Positions 24,347 to 32,517 of a DNA stretch of 64,000 nt are shown piece by piece. Made by a program: the position numbers and the translations under genes. A model generated the notes under the pieces. It had not been told where the DNA came from. It did no database searches and saw only the letters and a list, made by a program, of their open reading frames with translations. The stretch comes from Azospirillum rugosum (lineage in GTDB: Bacteria > Pseudomonadota > Alphaproteobacteria > Azospirillales > Azospirillaceae), in contig NZ_JAGINP010000005.1 of assembly GCF_017876155.1 (NCBI RefSeq), forward strand, positions 124,001-188,000. The letters are read 5' to 3'. The first letter of the stretch is position 1, and the number at the start of each line of letters is the position of its first letter.

Positions 24347-24490
24347 CTTCCCCTCTCCCGCCCCGGGAGAGGGTGGCCGCTGAAAGCGGCCGGGTGAGGG
24401 TCGCGCAAGGATACTGCATCGATCCTTGCCGTTACCCTCACCCTTCCCACTTCGTGGGCCCCTTCCCTCTCCCGGGACGGGAGAGGGAGT
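24347..24490. repeat. GC-rich palindromic repeat between convergent genes
   Basis: Outer hairpins CCCTCTCCCGCCCCGGGAGAGGG (left) and CCCTCTCCCGGGACGGGAGAGGG (right) flank inner stems, including GGCCGCTGAAAGCGGCC and ATACTGCATCGATCCTTG-type sequence. The whole is roughly an inverted repeat. It occupies the gap between the small helical protein (+) and endonuclease III (-) and probably doubles as a bidirectional terminator. Confidence 0.65.
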
Positions 24491-25219
24491 TTACGCTCCC
24501 CTCGCCTGCACCTCCCCGCCCATCCGCGCCTGCCCGGTCGGGCACAGCTCCAGCAGGACGCAGCGGTGGCAGGCGGGATCGCGGTAGCTGCAGACGCGCT
24601 GGCCGTGCAGCATCATCACTTCGTGATTGTCGTAGATCTGCTGCGCCGTCCAGTCCGGCGGCAGCTGCGCTTCCAGGATGCGGTGCGAGGGGCCGACCGC
24701 GACGCTCGGCGGGATCAGGCCGGTGCGCACCGCCACGCGGTGATGGTGGCTGTCCACCGGCAGGGCCGGTCGGCGCAGGCTGCTGAAGCTCATCACCGCA
24801 GCACTCGTCTTCGGGCCGACGCCCGGAAGCTGCTCCAGCCAGGCGCGCGCCTCCTCCACCGACAGCTCCGCCAGGAAGTCCAGCGACAGTTCGCCGCGCA
24901 GCTCCGTGATCCGGCGCAGGATCGCCTGGATGCGCGGGGCCTTCTGCTCCGGCCAGGTGACGCCGGCGATGGTCGCCTCCACCTCCGCCGGGTCGGCGTC
25001 GCGCACCGCGGCCCAATCGCCGCCCCTGCCGCCGTCCCAGCGCGCGCGCAGGGCGCGGAAGGCCGCCCCCGACGCGGCGTTGCGCGTGCGGTGCGACAGA
25101 AGGGAGGAGACCAGCTCGCTCAACGGATCCAGCGCCCGGAAATAGGCCACCGGGCAGCCGAAGATCAGGCAGAGCCGGCGGTGGATTTCCAGAAGCTTGT
25201 CTTGGAGGGATTCGGTCAT
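24491..25219 (-). CDS. Endonuclease III-like DNA glycosylase/AP lyase (Nth family)
   Basis: A 242-residue HhH-GPD base-excision enzyme. The helix-hairpin-helix LPGVGPKTSAAVM carries the catalytic Lys position and PVDSHHHRVAVRTGL the catalytic Asp. The C-terminal [4Fe-4S] loop C-x6-C-x2-C-x5-C is complete (CSYRDPACHRCVLLELC). It removes oxidised pyrimidines and nicks AP sites. ATG 25219 overlaps the stop of the upstream glycosyltransferase gene (ATGA), so translation is probably coupled. It differs from housekeeping Nth in the HHHR stretch (usually H-x-x-R after VDT), so it may be a specialised paralogue. It ends the leftward carotenoid-type operon. Confidence 0.87.
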   Translation of the reverse strand: MTESLQDKLLEIHRRLCLIFGCPVAYFRALDPLSELVSSLLSHRTRNAASGAAFRALRARWDGGRGGDWAAVRDADPAEVEATIAGVTWPEQKAPRIQAILRRITELRGELSLDFLAELSVEEARAWLEQLPGVGPKTSAAVMSFSSLRRPALPVDSHHHRVAVRTGLIPPSVAVGPSHRILEAQLPPDWTAQQIYDNHEVMMLHGQRVCSYRDPACHRCVLLELCPTGQARMGGEVQARGA

Positions 25220-26340
25220 CCGTCGCTCCCCGGCAAAGGGCTGGTCGGGTAGGCGCGCCCCCGCCAGACGGAGGGCCGGCCAAAGGCGGAGCGGACCAGC
25301 GCGGTCCATTGAATCGCCAGCATCACCAGAACGCCCACCGGGTGGAGCAGCGCGCCGACAAGGCTCTGGTGATAGCGGACGGCGAGCAAAAGCCGCAGCG
25401 CCACCCCCACCCCAGCCGCCAGGGCCGGCACCCAGCCGGGGCTGAGGGCCAGCAGGAGCCAGGGCAGGACGTGGCCGCCGAACAGCAGCACGGTCCAGAC
25501 CGGCAGCGCCGCGGGGGTCGCCATGCCCTCCGTCGCGTTCTTGGAAAAGCCGGCCCAGACCTGCCCAAAGCCCTGGTACATGCGGCAGCGGGCGAGGCCG
25601 GTCGCGTCGAACAGGTCGGTCCGATGCCCGGCGCGGCGGAAGGCGCGCGGCAGGGTCACGCCGTCGTGCAGGGAGGTCCGGATGGCGGCGTGCCCGCCGG
25701 CCTCGGCGTAGGCGTCGCGGTCCACCAGCATCAACTGCCCGCAGGCGGCCCCGAAGCCCGGATGGGCGCTGAACCGCATGCCGAGCATCGGCAAATAGCC
25801 CAGCAGAAGCACATGGATCATCGGGATCACCAGCGCCTCGCCAAGGGTGCCGGTGACCTGACGCGGGAAGCCGCTGACCAGCCCTGCCCCGCTGTCGCGG
25901 AGATAGGCCACCATGCGGCCGAGCGCGTTTGGCTCCAGCCGGACGTCGGCGTCCTGGAACAGCAGGACGGGATGGCGCGCCAGCGTGCCGAGCACGTGGC
26001 AGGCGTGCTGCTTGCCCGACCAGCCCGGCGGCAGCGGCGGCGCTGCGGCCAGCCGCACGCGCGGGTCGCGCGCGGCGAGCCCCCGGACGATCGCCGCCGT
26101 GTTGTCGGTGGAATGGTCGTCGAGAACGATGACCTCAAGCTCCACGCCGGGCTGCGCCAGGGCGGCCAGCACCGCCCCGGCGATGCTGGATTCCTCATTG
26201 CGCGCGGGGATGAGGATGGAGACGGCGGCGTTGGGCACCGTCCGCAGCGGCGGCGCCCGGTACAGCGCCATGTTCACCAGGCACATCCCCAGCGGCAGAA
26301 GCGCAAGCGCCAAGGCAACCCAGGCCAGTTCCACCATCAT
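25216..26340 (-). CDS. Membrane GT2 glycosyltransferase, CrtQ-like (carotenoid glycosylation)
   Basis: A 374-residue glycosyltransferase with an N-terminal helix, a GT-A domain (VSILIPARNEESSI, VIVLDDHSTDNT, the D-x-D FQDADVRLEP) and three C-terminal helices. Length and layout match CrtQ, the 4,4'-diaponeurosporenoate glucosyltransferase of staphyloxanthin synthesis. It lies beside two CrtI-type desaturases, an acyltransferase and an aldehyde dehydrogenase, which supports that role. The gene follows the acyltransferase by 11 bp and overlaps nth by 4 bp. Sugar and acceptor are inferred. Related GT2 proteins also glycosylate hopanoids or other lipids, the main alternative. Confidence 0.75.
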   Translation of the reverse strand: MMVELAWVALALALLPLGMCLVNMALYRAPPLRTVPNAAVSILIPARNEESSIAGAVLAALAQPGVELEVIVLDDHSTDNTAAIVRGLAARDPRVRLAAAPPLPPGWSGKQHACHVLGTLARHPVLLFQDADVRLEPNALGRMVAYLRDSGAGLVSGFPRQVTGTLGEALVIPMIHVLLLGYLPMLGMRFSAHPGFGAACGQLMLVDRDAYAEAGGHAAIRTSLHDGVTLPRAFRRAGHRTDLFDATGLARCRMYQGFGQVWAGFSKNATEGMATPAALPVWTVLLFGGHVLPWLLLALSPGWVPALAAGVGVALRLLLAVRYHQSLVGALLHPVGVLVMLAIQWTALVRSAFGRPSVWRGRAYPTSPLPGSDG

Positions 26341-26351
26341 TCAGACGCCCA

Positions 26352-27251
26352 TCATTCAGACGCACCGTGGCCGGGTTGGAAGGGACGGCCAGTCGCCCAG
26401 GCCCGGCCGCGCCGCCACAGGTCGTAGAGGCCGCCAACACCCACCGTGCCACCGATGACGCGGATGAAGCGCTCCGGATCGCGGCTCAGCGCGTCCTCGG
26501 CCAAGGCGTCCATGGTGTCCTCCAGCGCGTGGGTCAGGCGCGCGTTCAGGGTCTCGACGCGCCAGCCCTCGAACACCGCGGCGTCCACCGGCGTTCCGAA
26601 GCGGGCCAGCGCCTCCGGCGTCCGCTCGTTCCAGAACGGGTATTCGAGCGCCAGCGGCACCACCACCGCCCGCGGCGTCCGGCGCACGAGGTGCGCCAAG
26701 CCGGGCCGCAGGGCCACGGGACGCCGGCGCGGGTCGGTGAAGGCACCCTCCGCGGTGATCCACAGCATGGCGTCGGGATCGTCCAGGATGGCGCCGGCGG
26801 TGCGCAGGAAGGCGGTGGCGCCCTGTAGGCCGTTCGGCTCGATCCCGAACAGGCCGATGCGGCCGAGGAACGGGTAGCGGGCAAGCCCCGCCACGTCGAT
26901 CGGCCCATAGCCCGGCCGGTCGCGGAACCGCGTGGTCGCTATGACGATCAGGAAGGCCGGGTCCCACCAGGAGGGATGGTTCAGGTAGACGATCACCGGC
27001 CGCCCGGGCGGCAGCTCCGGCCAGCCGGGCTTGGCGAGGCGGATCGCGTGGAAGTTCCGCCGCATGGCGCGCGCCATGACGCGGCCGAAGAAGCGCAGGA
27101 GGAGTGGGGAGCGGGGGGGAGTGGCTGAGTTGGGCCCCCACCCTAACCCTCCCCCACTGGCGCGGGGGAGGGAACTCCGCCGCTCCGACGACAAACTCCT
27201 CCCCCCGCGAAGTGGGGGGAGGTCGGGAGGGGAGCCCAACTCGACGCTCAT
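26352..27251 (-). CDS. PlsC-type acyltransferase in carotenoid cluster, N-terminus contains a translated repeat
   Basis: The clear PlsC/LPLAT domain has the catalytic NHPSWWDP (N-H-x4-D) motif, TAEGAFTDPRRRP and VVVPLALEYPFW; the C-terminus is basic and hydrophobic. In this context it may acylate the sugar of a carotenoid glycoside, the role of CrtO in staphyloxanthin, though CrtO itself belongs to another family. From ATG 27251 (GGGGA upstream) the product is 299 aa. Its first 45 or so residues (Pro/Gly/Arg/Ser-rich) are encoded by the palindromic repeat at 27127-27242; the family-like part begins about SPLLLRFFGRVMARAMRRNF. Met at 27077 is an alternative start without the repeat but would cut into that helix. 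Confidence 0.75.
   Translation of the reverse strand: MSVELGSPPDLPPLRGGRSLSSERRSSLPRASGGGLGWGPNSATPPRSPLLLRFFGRVMARAMRRNFHAIRLAKPGWPELPPGRPVIVYLNHPSWWDPAFLIVIATTRFRDRPGYGPIDVAGLARYPFLGRIGLFGIEPNGLQGATAFLRTAGAILDDPDAMLWITAEGAFTDPRRRPVALRPGLAHLVRRTPRAVVVPLALEYPFWNERTPEALARFGTPVDAAVFEGWRVETLNARLTHALEDTMDALAEDALSRDPERFIRVIGGTVGVGGLYDLWRRGRAWATGRPFQPGHGASE
27127..27242. repeat. GC-rich palindromic (BIME-like) repeat inside the acyltransferase frame
   Basis: GAGTTGGGC (27127-27135) is inverted at 27234-27242. Inside lie the hairpin CCCTCCCCCACTGGCGCGGGGGAGGG and CTCCCCCCGCGAAGTGGGGGGAG. It is the same family as 18549-18666. It is open in the acyltransferase frame and encodes part of the predicted N-terminus. 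Confidence 0.75.
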
Positions 27252-27264
27252 TCCATCATCCCCA

Positions 27265-28821
27265 TCACGCCACCTCCCGCCGCACCGTGCCACCCACGTT
27301 GCCGCTCATGTCCGTGTCCAACGTGTCGGCGGCGATCCAGCCGGACATCAGCACCATCGGCATGCCGGGGCCGGGGTGGGCCGCGCCGCCCGCCAGATAG
27401 AGCCCCTGCACCTCGCGGGAGCGGTTGCCGGGCTTGAAGGCGCCCATGAAGCGGCCGTGGCTGGCCAGCCCGTAGATGGCGCCGTTCAGCACGTTGTAGC
27501 GGTCGTGGATGTCCTGCGGGGTCAGCACGCGCTCCACCCGGATGCGGTCCTCCAGGTCGGGCATGCCGCCGGTGCGCTTCAGCTTGTCGAAGACCACGCG
27601 GCGGTAGTCCGGCAGCATCCGTTTCCAATCGTGGTGCGGGCGCAGGTAGGGGGTGTGGACCAGGACGTAGAGCGCCTCCCCGCCCGGCGGCGCGACATCC
27701 GGCTCCGTCCGGGCCGGGGCGGCGATGTAGCAGGTGGGGTCGGGCGCCGGTTCGCCGCGGCGGTAGATCCAGTCGAACTCCTCCTCCGGGTCGCGGGAGA
27801 AGACGAAATCGTGATGGGCCAGATGCTCGTAGGCGCGGTCGAGCCCCAGGTAGAACACAACGCCGGAGCAGGCCGGCTCGTACTTCCGGCGCTTGTTGAA
27901 GCGCTCCGCCGGGGCGCCGCGGACCAGCTCGTTGTAGGTGCGCACGCTGTCCATGTTGGACACCACGGCGGACACCGGGACGCGCTCGCCCGTCGCGGTC
28001 TCCACCCCGGTCACGCGGTCGTTCTCGACCTCGATGCGGCGGATGCCGGTGCCCGTGCGGATGTCGACACCGAGATCGCGGGCCAGCCGCTCCAGCGCCA
28101 CCGGCACGGCGCGGGTGCCGCCCCGGGGGTACCAGACGCCGTCGTTGGTCTGCATGTGGGCGATGGCGCAGAGCACCGCCGGCGAGCCGTAGGGCGAGGA
28201 CCCCACATACTGCGTGAAATGGTCGAGCATCTGCGCGACCCGCCCGTCGGGCACCTTGCCGCGGATGGTGCCGGCCACCGTCGTGCCCATGCGCAGGGCC
28301 AGCACGTCGGACAGGGTGGCGGCGTTCAGGGAGCGCTTGAAGTCCAGCGTGTCGGCCAGATCCTCGACCGCCTTCCAGAAGAAGAAGCGTTCGGAGATGC
28401 CGTGCAGCCGCTCCGACAGGGTCATGAAGCGGCGGTAGCCCTCCCCCGCCCCGGCGCCGGGCGCGAAGCGGTCGAGGGTGGCCGCCATGGCGTCCACATT
28501 CTCCGCGAGGTCGAGCACGCTGCCGTCCTCGAAGAAGCAGCGCCATTGCGGGTCGAGCCGGATCAGGTCCAGTTCCTTGTCCATGTCGCGCCCGGCCTCC
28601 GCGAAGATGCGGCGCAGGACGCGCGGCACGGTCAGGATGGTCGGCCCCATGTCGAAGCGGTAGCCGCCCTCCTCCAGCACCGCCGCCTTGCCGCCGAGCC
28701 AGGCGTTGCGCTCGAACAGCACGACGGAATGGCCGCGCGCGGCCAGCACCACGGCGGAGGCCAGCCCGGCCAGCCCGCCGCCGATCACCGCCACACGGTT
28801 GTTGTCCACCTTCATCAGCAT
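27265..28821 (-). CDS. CrtI-family carotenoid desaturase/oxidase (CrtN/CrtP-like)
   Basis: A 518-residue FAD enzyme of the phytoene-desaturase superfamily. It has an N-terminal dinucleotide fold VAVIGGGLAGLASAVVLAARG followed by an E in LFERNAWLGGKA, the FDMGPTILTVP stretch typical of CrtI, and the C-terminal signature GLYLAGGAAHPGPGMPMVLMSG for FAD binding. In C30 pathways two such proteins act in turn: CrtN desaturates and CrtP oxidises a terminal methyl. I cannot tell which this is. Its ATG shares one base with the stop of the upstream paralogue (TGATG), so they are coupled. An alternative start two codons in (28815) exists. Confidence 0.82.
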   Translation of the reverse strand: MLMKVDNNRVAVIGGGLAGLASAVVLAARGHSVVLFERNAWLGGKAAVLEEGGYRFDMGPTILTVPRVLRRIFAEAGRDMDKELDLIRLDPQWRCFFEDGSVLDLAENVDAMAATLDRFAPGAGAGEGYRRFMTLSERLHGISERFFFWKAVEDLADTLDFKRSLNAATLSDVLALRMGTTVAGTIRGKVPDGRVAQMLDHFTQYVGSSPYGSPAVLCAIAHMQTNDGVWYPRGGTRAVPVALERLARDLGVDIRTGTGIRRIEVENDRVTGVETATGERVPVSAVVSNMDSVRTYNELVRGAPAERFNKRRKYEPACSGVVFYLGLDRAYEHLAHHDFVFSRDPEEEFDWIYRRGEPAPDPTCYIAAPARTEPDVAPPGGEALYVLVHTPYLRPHHDWKRMLPDYRRVVFDKLKRTGGMPDLEDRIRVERVLTPQDIHDRYNVLNGAIYGLASHGRFMGAFKPGNRSREVQGLYLAGGAAHPGPGMPMVLMSGWIAADTLDTDMSGNVGGTVRREVA

Positions 28822-30389
28822 CACGCCGCCTCCCGCGAATAGGCTTCTTTCGTTGGGGCTTGTCCGAGAACACCGCCGGGGGCGCCATGCTCCCCGCGCC
28901 ACGGCACCGGCAGGCCGAGATCCTCCGCCAGCAGCCGGGCGGAGATGCGGGCACCCTCGAAGATCACCGGCAGGCCGCTGCCGGGATGGGTGCCGCCGCC
29001 GACCAGATAGACGCCGTCCAGATCCTCGAACCGGTTGCGCGGACGGTTGTGCAGCATCTGGCTGAGATTGTGGGCGAGGTTGAAGGTGGCGCCGCGGTGG
29101 ATGTTGAAGCCGTCCGCCCAATCGACGGGGGTGATGGTGCGCTCCACCCGGATGCGCCGTTCGACGTCGCGCACGCCCAGCGCCTCCAGCCGCCGCAGCA
29201 CCAGGGCGCGGTAGCGGGGAGCCTCGGCCGCCCAGTCGATGTGGCCGCGCTGGTGCCCGACGGGGACCAGCACGTAGAGGGTCGAGCAGCCCGGCGGCGC
29301 CAGCTCCGGGTCGGTGACGCAGGCGTTCTGGACGTAGAGCGACGGGCGCCGCGGCAGCTCCCGGCAGGCCTCGATCTCCGCCAGATTGCGGGCGTAGTCC
29401 TCGGCCAGCAGGATGGTGTGGTGGTCCAGTTCGTCCACCTTCCCCTCGATGCCCAGGTAGAGCATGAAGGTGGAGCAGGAGAACTTCTTGCGGGCGATCT
29501 GCGCGTCGCTCCAACGCCGGCGCAGGTCGTCGGGCACCAGCGTCGCCATGGCCTTCGCGAAATCGGCGTTGATGACCAGCCCGTCGCAGGGGTACTCCCC
29601 CTGCCCCGTCCGCACGCCGACGGCGCGGCGACCGCGGAAATCGATGTGCCGCACCGTCTCGCCCAGCCGGATCTCCACGCCCAGCTCGCGCGCCAGCCGC
29701 GCCATCGCTTCCATCACCGCGCCGCAGCCGCCGCGCGGGTGGAAGATGCCGTGCTCATGCTCCAGGAAGGACAGGATGGTGAACAGGCTGGGGCAGCGGA
29801 AGGGCGACATGCCCAGGTACTTGCTCTGGAAGGAGAAGGCCAGCCGGATGCGCGGGTCGCGGAAGTAGCGGGCGAGGTCCGCGTCGACAGAGCGGTGCGG
29901 GTTCAGCCAGCGCAGCGCCTTCAGGATCGGGCCGGAGAGCAGGTCCGCCGGGCCGTTGAAAGCCGTCTCCAGCACCGGCCGGAAAGCCTGCAGCTTCGCG
30001 CGGTTGTCGGCCAGGAAGCGCTGGAGGTTGCGCGCGTCGCCGGGGGCGAAGCGCTCGATCTCCGCCGCCAGCTTGGTCGGGTCGGCGTGAACGCGCAGGT
30101 CTCCGCCCCCTTCGAAGACCAGCCGGTAGAGCGGGTCGAGCCGGATGAGGTCCACCGTGTCGGACAGGCGCCGGCCCGCCGCGGAGAAGATTTCCTCCAG
30201 GATGCGCGGGTAGAGGAAGAAGGTCGGCCCGGTGTCGAAGCGGAACCCCTCCGCCTCCATCAGCGCGGACCGCCCACCCACCCGCTGCTGTCGTTCCAGT
30301 ACCGTGACCCTGGCACCGGTCAGCGCCAGCAGGATGGCGCTGGCAAGGCCGCCGGGCCCCGCGCCGATGATGACCACGCGTCGATGCAT
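28821..30389 (-). CDS. CrtI-family carotenoid desaturase (CrtN/CrtP-like), first gene of the operon
   Basis: A 522-residue FAD-dependent desaturase: VVIIGAGPGGLASAILLALTG dinucleotide fold, LERQQRVGGRSA, FDTGPTFFLYPRILEEIF, and C-terminal GVYLVGGGTHPGSGLPVIFEG. ATG 30389 has the excellent site GGGAGGAAGG upstream, so the longer frame to 30473 is rejected. Together with the coupled second desaturase, GT2, acyltransferase and a divergent aldehyde dehydrogenase it forms a set like crtN-crtP-crtQ-crtO-aldH. The substrate is probably squalene or dehydrosqualene (C30), but C40 phytoene is not excluded by sequence reading alone. Confidence 0.82.
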   Translation of the reverse strand: MHRRVVIIGAGPGGLASAILLALTGARVTVLERQQRVGGRSALMEAEGFRFDTGPTFFLYPRILEEIFSAAGRRLSDTVDLIRLDPLYRLVFEGGGDLRVHADPTKLAAEIERFAPGDARNLQRFLADNRAKLQAFRPVLETAFNGPADLLSGPILKALRWLNPHRSVDADLARYFRDPRIRLAFSFQSKYLGMSPFRCPSLFTILSFLEHEHGIFHPRGGCGAVMEAMARLARELGVEIRLGETVRHIDFRGRRAVGVRTGQGEYPCDGLVINADFAKAMATLVPDDLRRRWSDAQIARKKFSCSTFMLYLGIEGKVDELDHHTILLAEDYARNLAEIEACRELPRRPSLYVQNACVTDPELAPPGCSTLYVLVPVGHQRGHIDWAAEAPRYRALVLRRLEALGVRDVERRIRVERTITPVDWADGFNIHRGATFNLAHNLSQMLHNRPRNRFEDLDGVYLVGGGTHPGSGLPVIFEGARISARLLAEDLGLPVPWRGEHGAPGGVLGQAPTKEAYSREAA

Positions 30390-30515
30390 GCCGGTCCTTC
30401 CTCCCTTGGGGATGGGCCTGGGGGATTGGCCTTGGGGATTGGCGCCCTTGGCAAACGCCGCCGTCGACCACACTGTCGAATGAATGTCGGGGATGGTTAC
30501 GGACCCAGGTCACGG

Positions 30516-31997
30516 ATGGATCACAGATTGAACCAGGGCCAAACGGATAGGGACGCCACCACCATTGGGGCGGCCGGGGCGCTGACGGCCGCCCGCGCCG
30601 CGCAAGCGGGCTGGTCCATCACGCCCGTGCGAGAGCGGTTGGCGGTGATCGCGCGCCTGCGCCGCCGGATCGCGGCGGAGGCCGACGCGCTGGTCGCGTC
30701 GCTGGCCGACCGTCCCGGCCGGACGCCGGCGGAAAGTCTGGCCGCGGAGATCCTGCCGCTGGCCGACGCCTGCCGCTTCCTGGAACGGGAGGCCGCGGCC
30801 CTGTTGAAGCCGCGCCGGCTCGGGTCGCGGGGCCGGCCCGGCTGGCTGTTCGGCATCAAGGCGGAGGTGCGGCGGGAACCGTTCGGGACCGTGCTGGTGA
30901 TCGCCCCGTCCAACTACCCGCTGCTGCTTTCCGGGGTGCAGGCGGTTCAGGCGCTGGCCGCGGGGAACGCCGTCCTGGTCAAGCCGGCGCCGGGCTGCGC
31001 CGCGCCCATGGCCCTGCTCGGCCGCTGGCTGGCCGAGGCCGGCCTGCCGGAAGGGCTGTTCGCCACGCTGGGCGAAAGCCCGGCGGAGGCGGAGGCCGCC
31101 ATTGACGGGGGCATGGGGGACGCGGGCGTGGACAAGGTGGTGCTGACGGGTTCCGCCGAAACCGGGCGGCGGGTGATGGCGCGGCTGGCCGACCGGCTGA
31201 TCCCGGCGGCCATGGAGCTGTCGGGCAACGACGCCGTGTTCGTCCTGCCCGGCGCCAAGGTGGGCTTCGTCGCCGGCGCGCTGGCCTTCGGGCTGCGCTT
31301 CAACGGGTCGGCGACCTGCATCGCGCCGCGCCGGGTCTTCGTGACGCGGGACCGGGCGGCGGCGCTGGAGCAGGCGCTGGCGGAGCGGATCGCGACCCTG
31401 CCGACCACCCCGGTGCCCTTGCCGGTGCGCGCCCGCCTCGCCCGGCTGGTGGAGGACGCGCTCGGCAAAGGCGGGCGGCTGGTCGGGCCGGCCCCGGCCA
31501 CCGACTCACCGGAGCTGGCCCCCTTCGCCATCGCCGACGCACGGCCCGGCATGGAACTGCTGGCGGAGGACGTCTTCGCCCCCGTGCTGGCGCTGGTGCC
31601 CGTTGCGGACATGGATGAGGCCCTGCGGCTGGCCGCAGCCTGCCCCTACGCCCTCGGCGCCTCGATCTTCGGGCCGGCAGTGGAGGCCCGCAGACTCGCC
31701 GCGCGAATTGATGCCGGGTCGGTGACCATCAACGACCTGATCGCCCCGACGGCCGACCCGCGCCTGCCCTTCGGCGGCCGGCACCGCAGCGGCTGGGGCG
31801 TGACGCGCGGGGCGGAGGGGTTGCTGGAGATGACCCAGGTGAAGACCGTCACGGTCAGCCCCGGCCGCTTCCGCCCGCACCACCGGCCGCTTCGCGACGG
31901 CGACGCGGCGCTGCTGAAGGCGTGGCTGCGCTTCGCCCACGGCGACCGCCCTCGGTTCTCGTTCAGCGCTTTGATTGAACGTTTCCGCTCTCGATGA
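30516..31997 (+). CDS. Aldehyde dehydrogenase, AldH-like, divergent to the carotenoid operon
   Basis: A 493-residue NAD(P)-dependent aldehyde dehydrogenase: cofactor region VIAPSNYPLLL and TGSAETGRR, general base Glu234 (AMELSGND) and nucleophile Cys268 (NGSATCIAPRRV), with the C-terminal PFGGRHRSGWG. In staphyloxanthin-like pathways AldH oxidises the terminal aldehyde made by CrtP to the carboxylate that CrtQ then glucosylates. It is divergent from the desaturase gene with 126 bp between starts. ATG 30516 is chosen (AGGTCACGG upstream); ATG 30480 would add 12 residues. Its 3' end overlaps the convergent DUF2141-like gene by 35 bp. Confidence 0.82.
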   Translation: MDHRLNQGQTDRDATTIGAAGALTAARAAQAGWSITPVRERLAVIARLRRRIAAEADALVASLADRPGRTPAESLAAEILPLADACRFLEREAAALLKPRRLGSRGRPGWLFGIKAEVRREPFGTVLVIAPSNYPLLLSGVQAVQALAAGNAVLVKPAPGCAAPMALLGRWLAEAGLPEGLFATLGESPAEAEAAIDGGMGDAGVDKVVLTGSAETGRRVMARLADRLIPAAMELSGNDAVFVLPGAKVGFVAGALAFGLRFNGSATCIAPRRVFVTRDRAAALEQALAERIATLPTTPVPLPVRARLARLVEDALGKGGRLVGPAPATDSPELAPFAIADARPGMELLAEDVFAPVLALVPVADMDEALRLAAACPYALGASIFGPAVEARRLAARIDAGSVTINDLIAPTADPRLPFGGRHRSGWGVTRGAEGLLEMTQVKTVTVSPGRFRPHHRPLRDGDAALLKAWLRFAHGDRPRFSFSALIERFRSR

Positions 31998-32517
31998 AAT
32001 AGCGCAAACGCAGCGTGGTCTGCCCCCCGCCCTCGCCGACGGAGAGGGCCGCGTCCGCGTAGCTGGGCGGCCCGAAGCGGATCGGCGCGTCGTTGCTGAA
32101 GCCGATGCCCTCTTTCGGCAGGCCGAAGAAGTTGCGGTCGACCTCCTCGTTGCCGTTCTCGTCCTGGAAGGCCTGGATGGCGTAGGTGCCGGGCGGGATG
32201 CCGCGCACCGTGACGGTCACCGCCCCCGCCTGTGCGGGCGCGCTCGCCGTGTAGGGGCAGCCGGGCTTCAGGAAGGTGTCCTGCGAGCAGACGGCGACCA
32301 TGACCCGCCCGCGGTCGGAGTGGAGGTTGGTCACCGTGACGGCAAGGTCGGCGGCGAGGCATGGGGTGGCGAGGAGGGTCGTGAGGAGGACAGTAGCTGC
32401 GATGATGCCCCCTCCCCGACCCTCCCCCGCTGGCGCGGGAGAGGGGGCTTGGGCAACACAGCGGCAGTCCCCTCCACCTCGAAGAAGGGGAGGGTTAGGG
32501 AGGGGGCCGTGCGCCAT
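31963..32517 (-). CDS. Exported DUF2141-family protein with repeat-derived N-terminus
   Basis: The mature part (from about ADLAVTVTNLHSDRGRVMVA) matches the DUF2141 pattern of small beta-sandwich exported proteins: VCSQDTFLKPGC, GIPPGTYAIQAFQDENGNEE and D-x-NFFGLPKEGIGFSN. A hydrophobic export segment IIAATVLLTTLLATPCLA precedes it. From ATG 32517 (sharing one base with the stop of the upstream gene, TGATG) the product is 184 aa. About 36 residues before the export segment are encoded by the palindromic repeat at 32407-32507, an odd, Pro/Gly-rich extension. No other start codon lies between the repeat and the signal, so either this ATG or a rare codon is used. Function of the family is unknown. 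Confidence 0.65.
   Translation of the reverse strand: MAHGPLPNPPLLRGGGDCRCVAQAPSPAPAGEGRGGGIIAATVLLTTLLATPCLAADLAVTVTNLHSDRGRVMVAVCSQDTFLKPGCPYTASAPAQAGAVTVTVRGIPPGTYAIQAFQDENGNEEVDRNFFGLPKEGIGFSNDAPIRFGPPSYADAALSVGEGGGQTTLRLRYFIESGNVQSKR
32407..32507. repeat. GC-rich palindromic (BIME-like) repeat inside the DUF2141 gene
   Basis: GCCCCCTCCC (32407-32416) is inverted at 32498-32507. Internal hairpins include CCCTCCCCCGCTGGCGCGGGAGAGGG-type sequence and CCCCTCCACCTCGAAGAAGGGGAGGG. It belongs to the family at 18549 and 27127 and is open in the frame of the gene that contains it. Confidence 0.7.
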
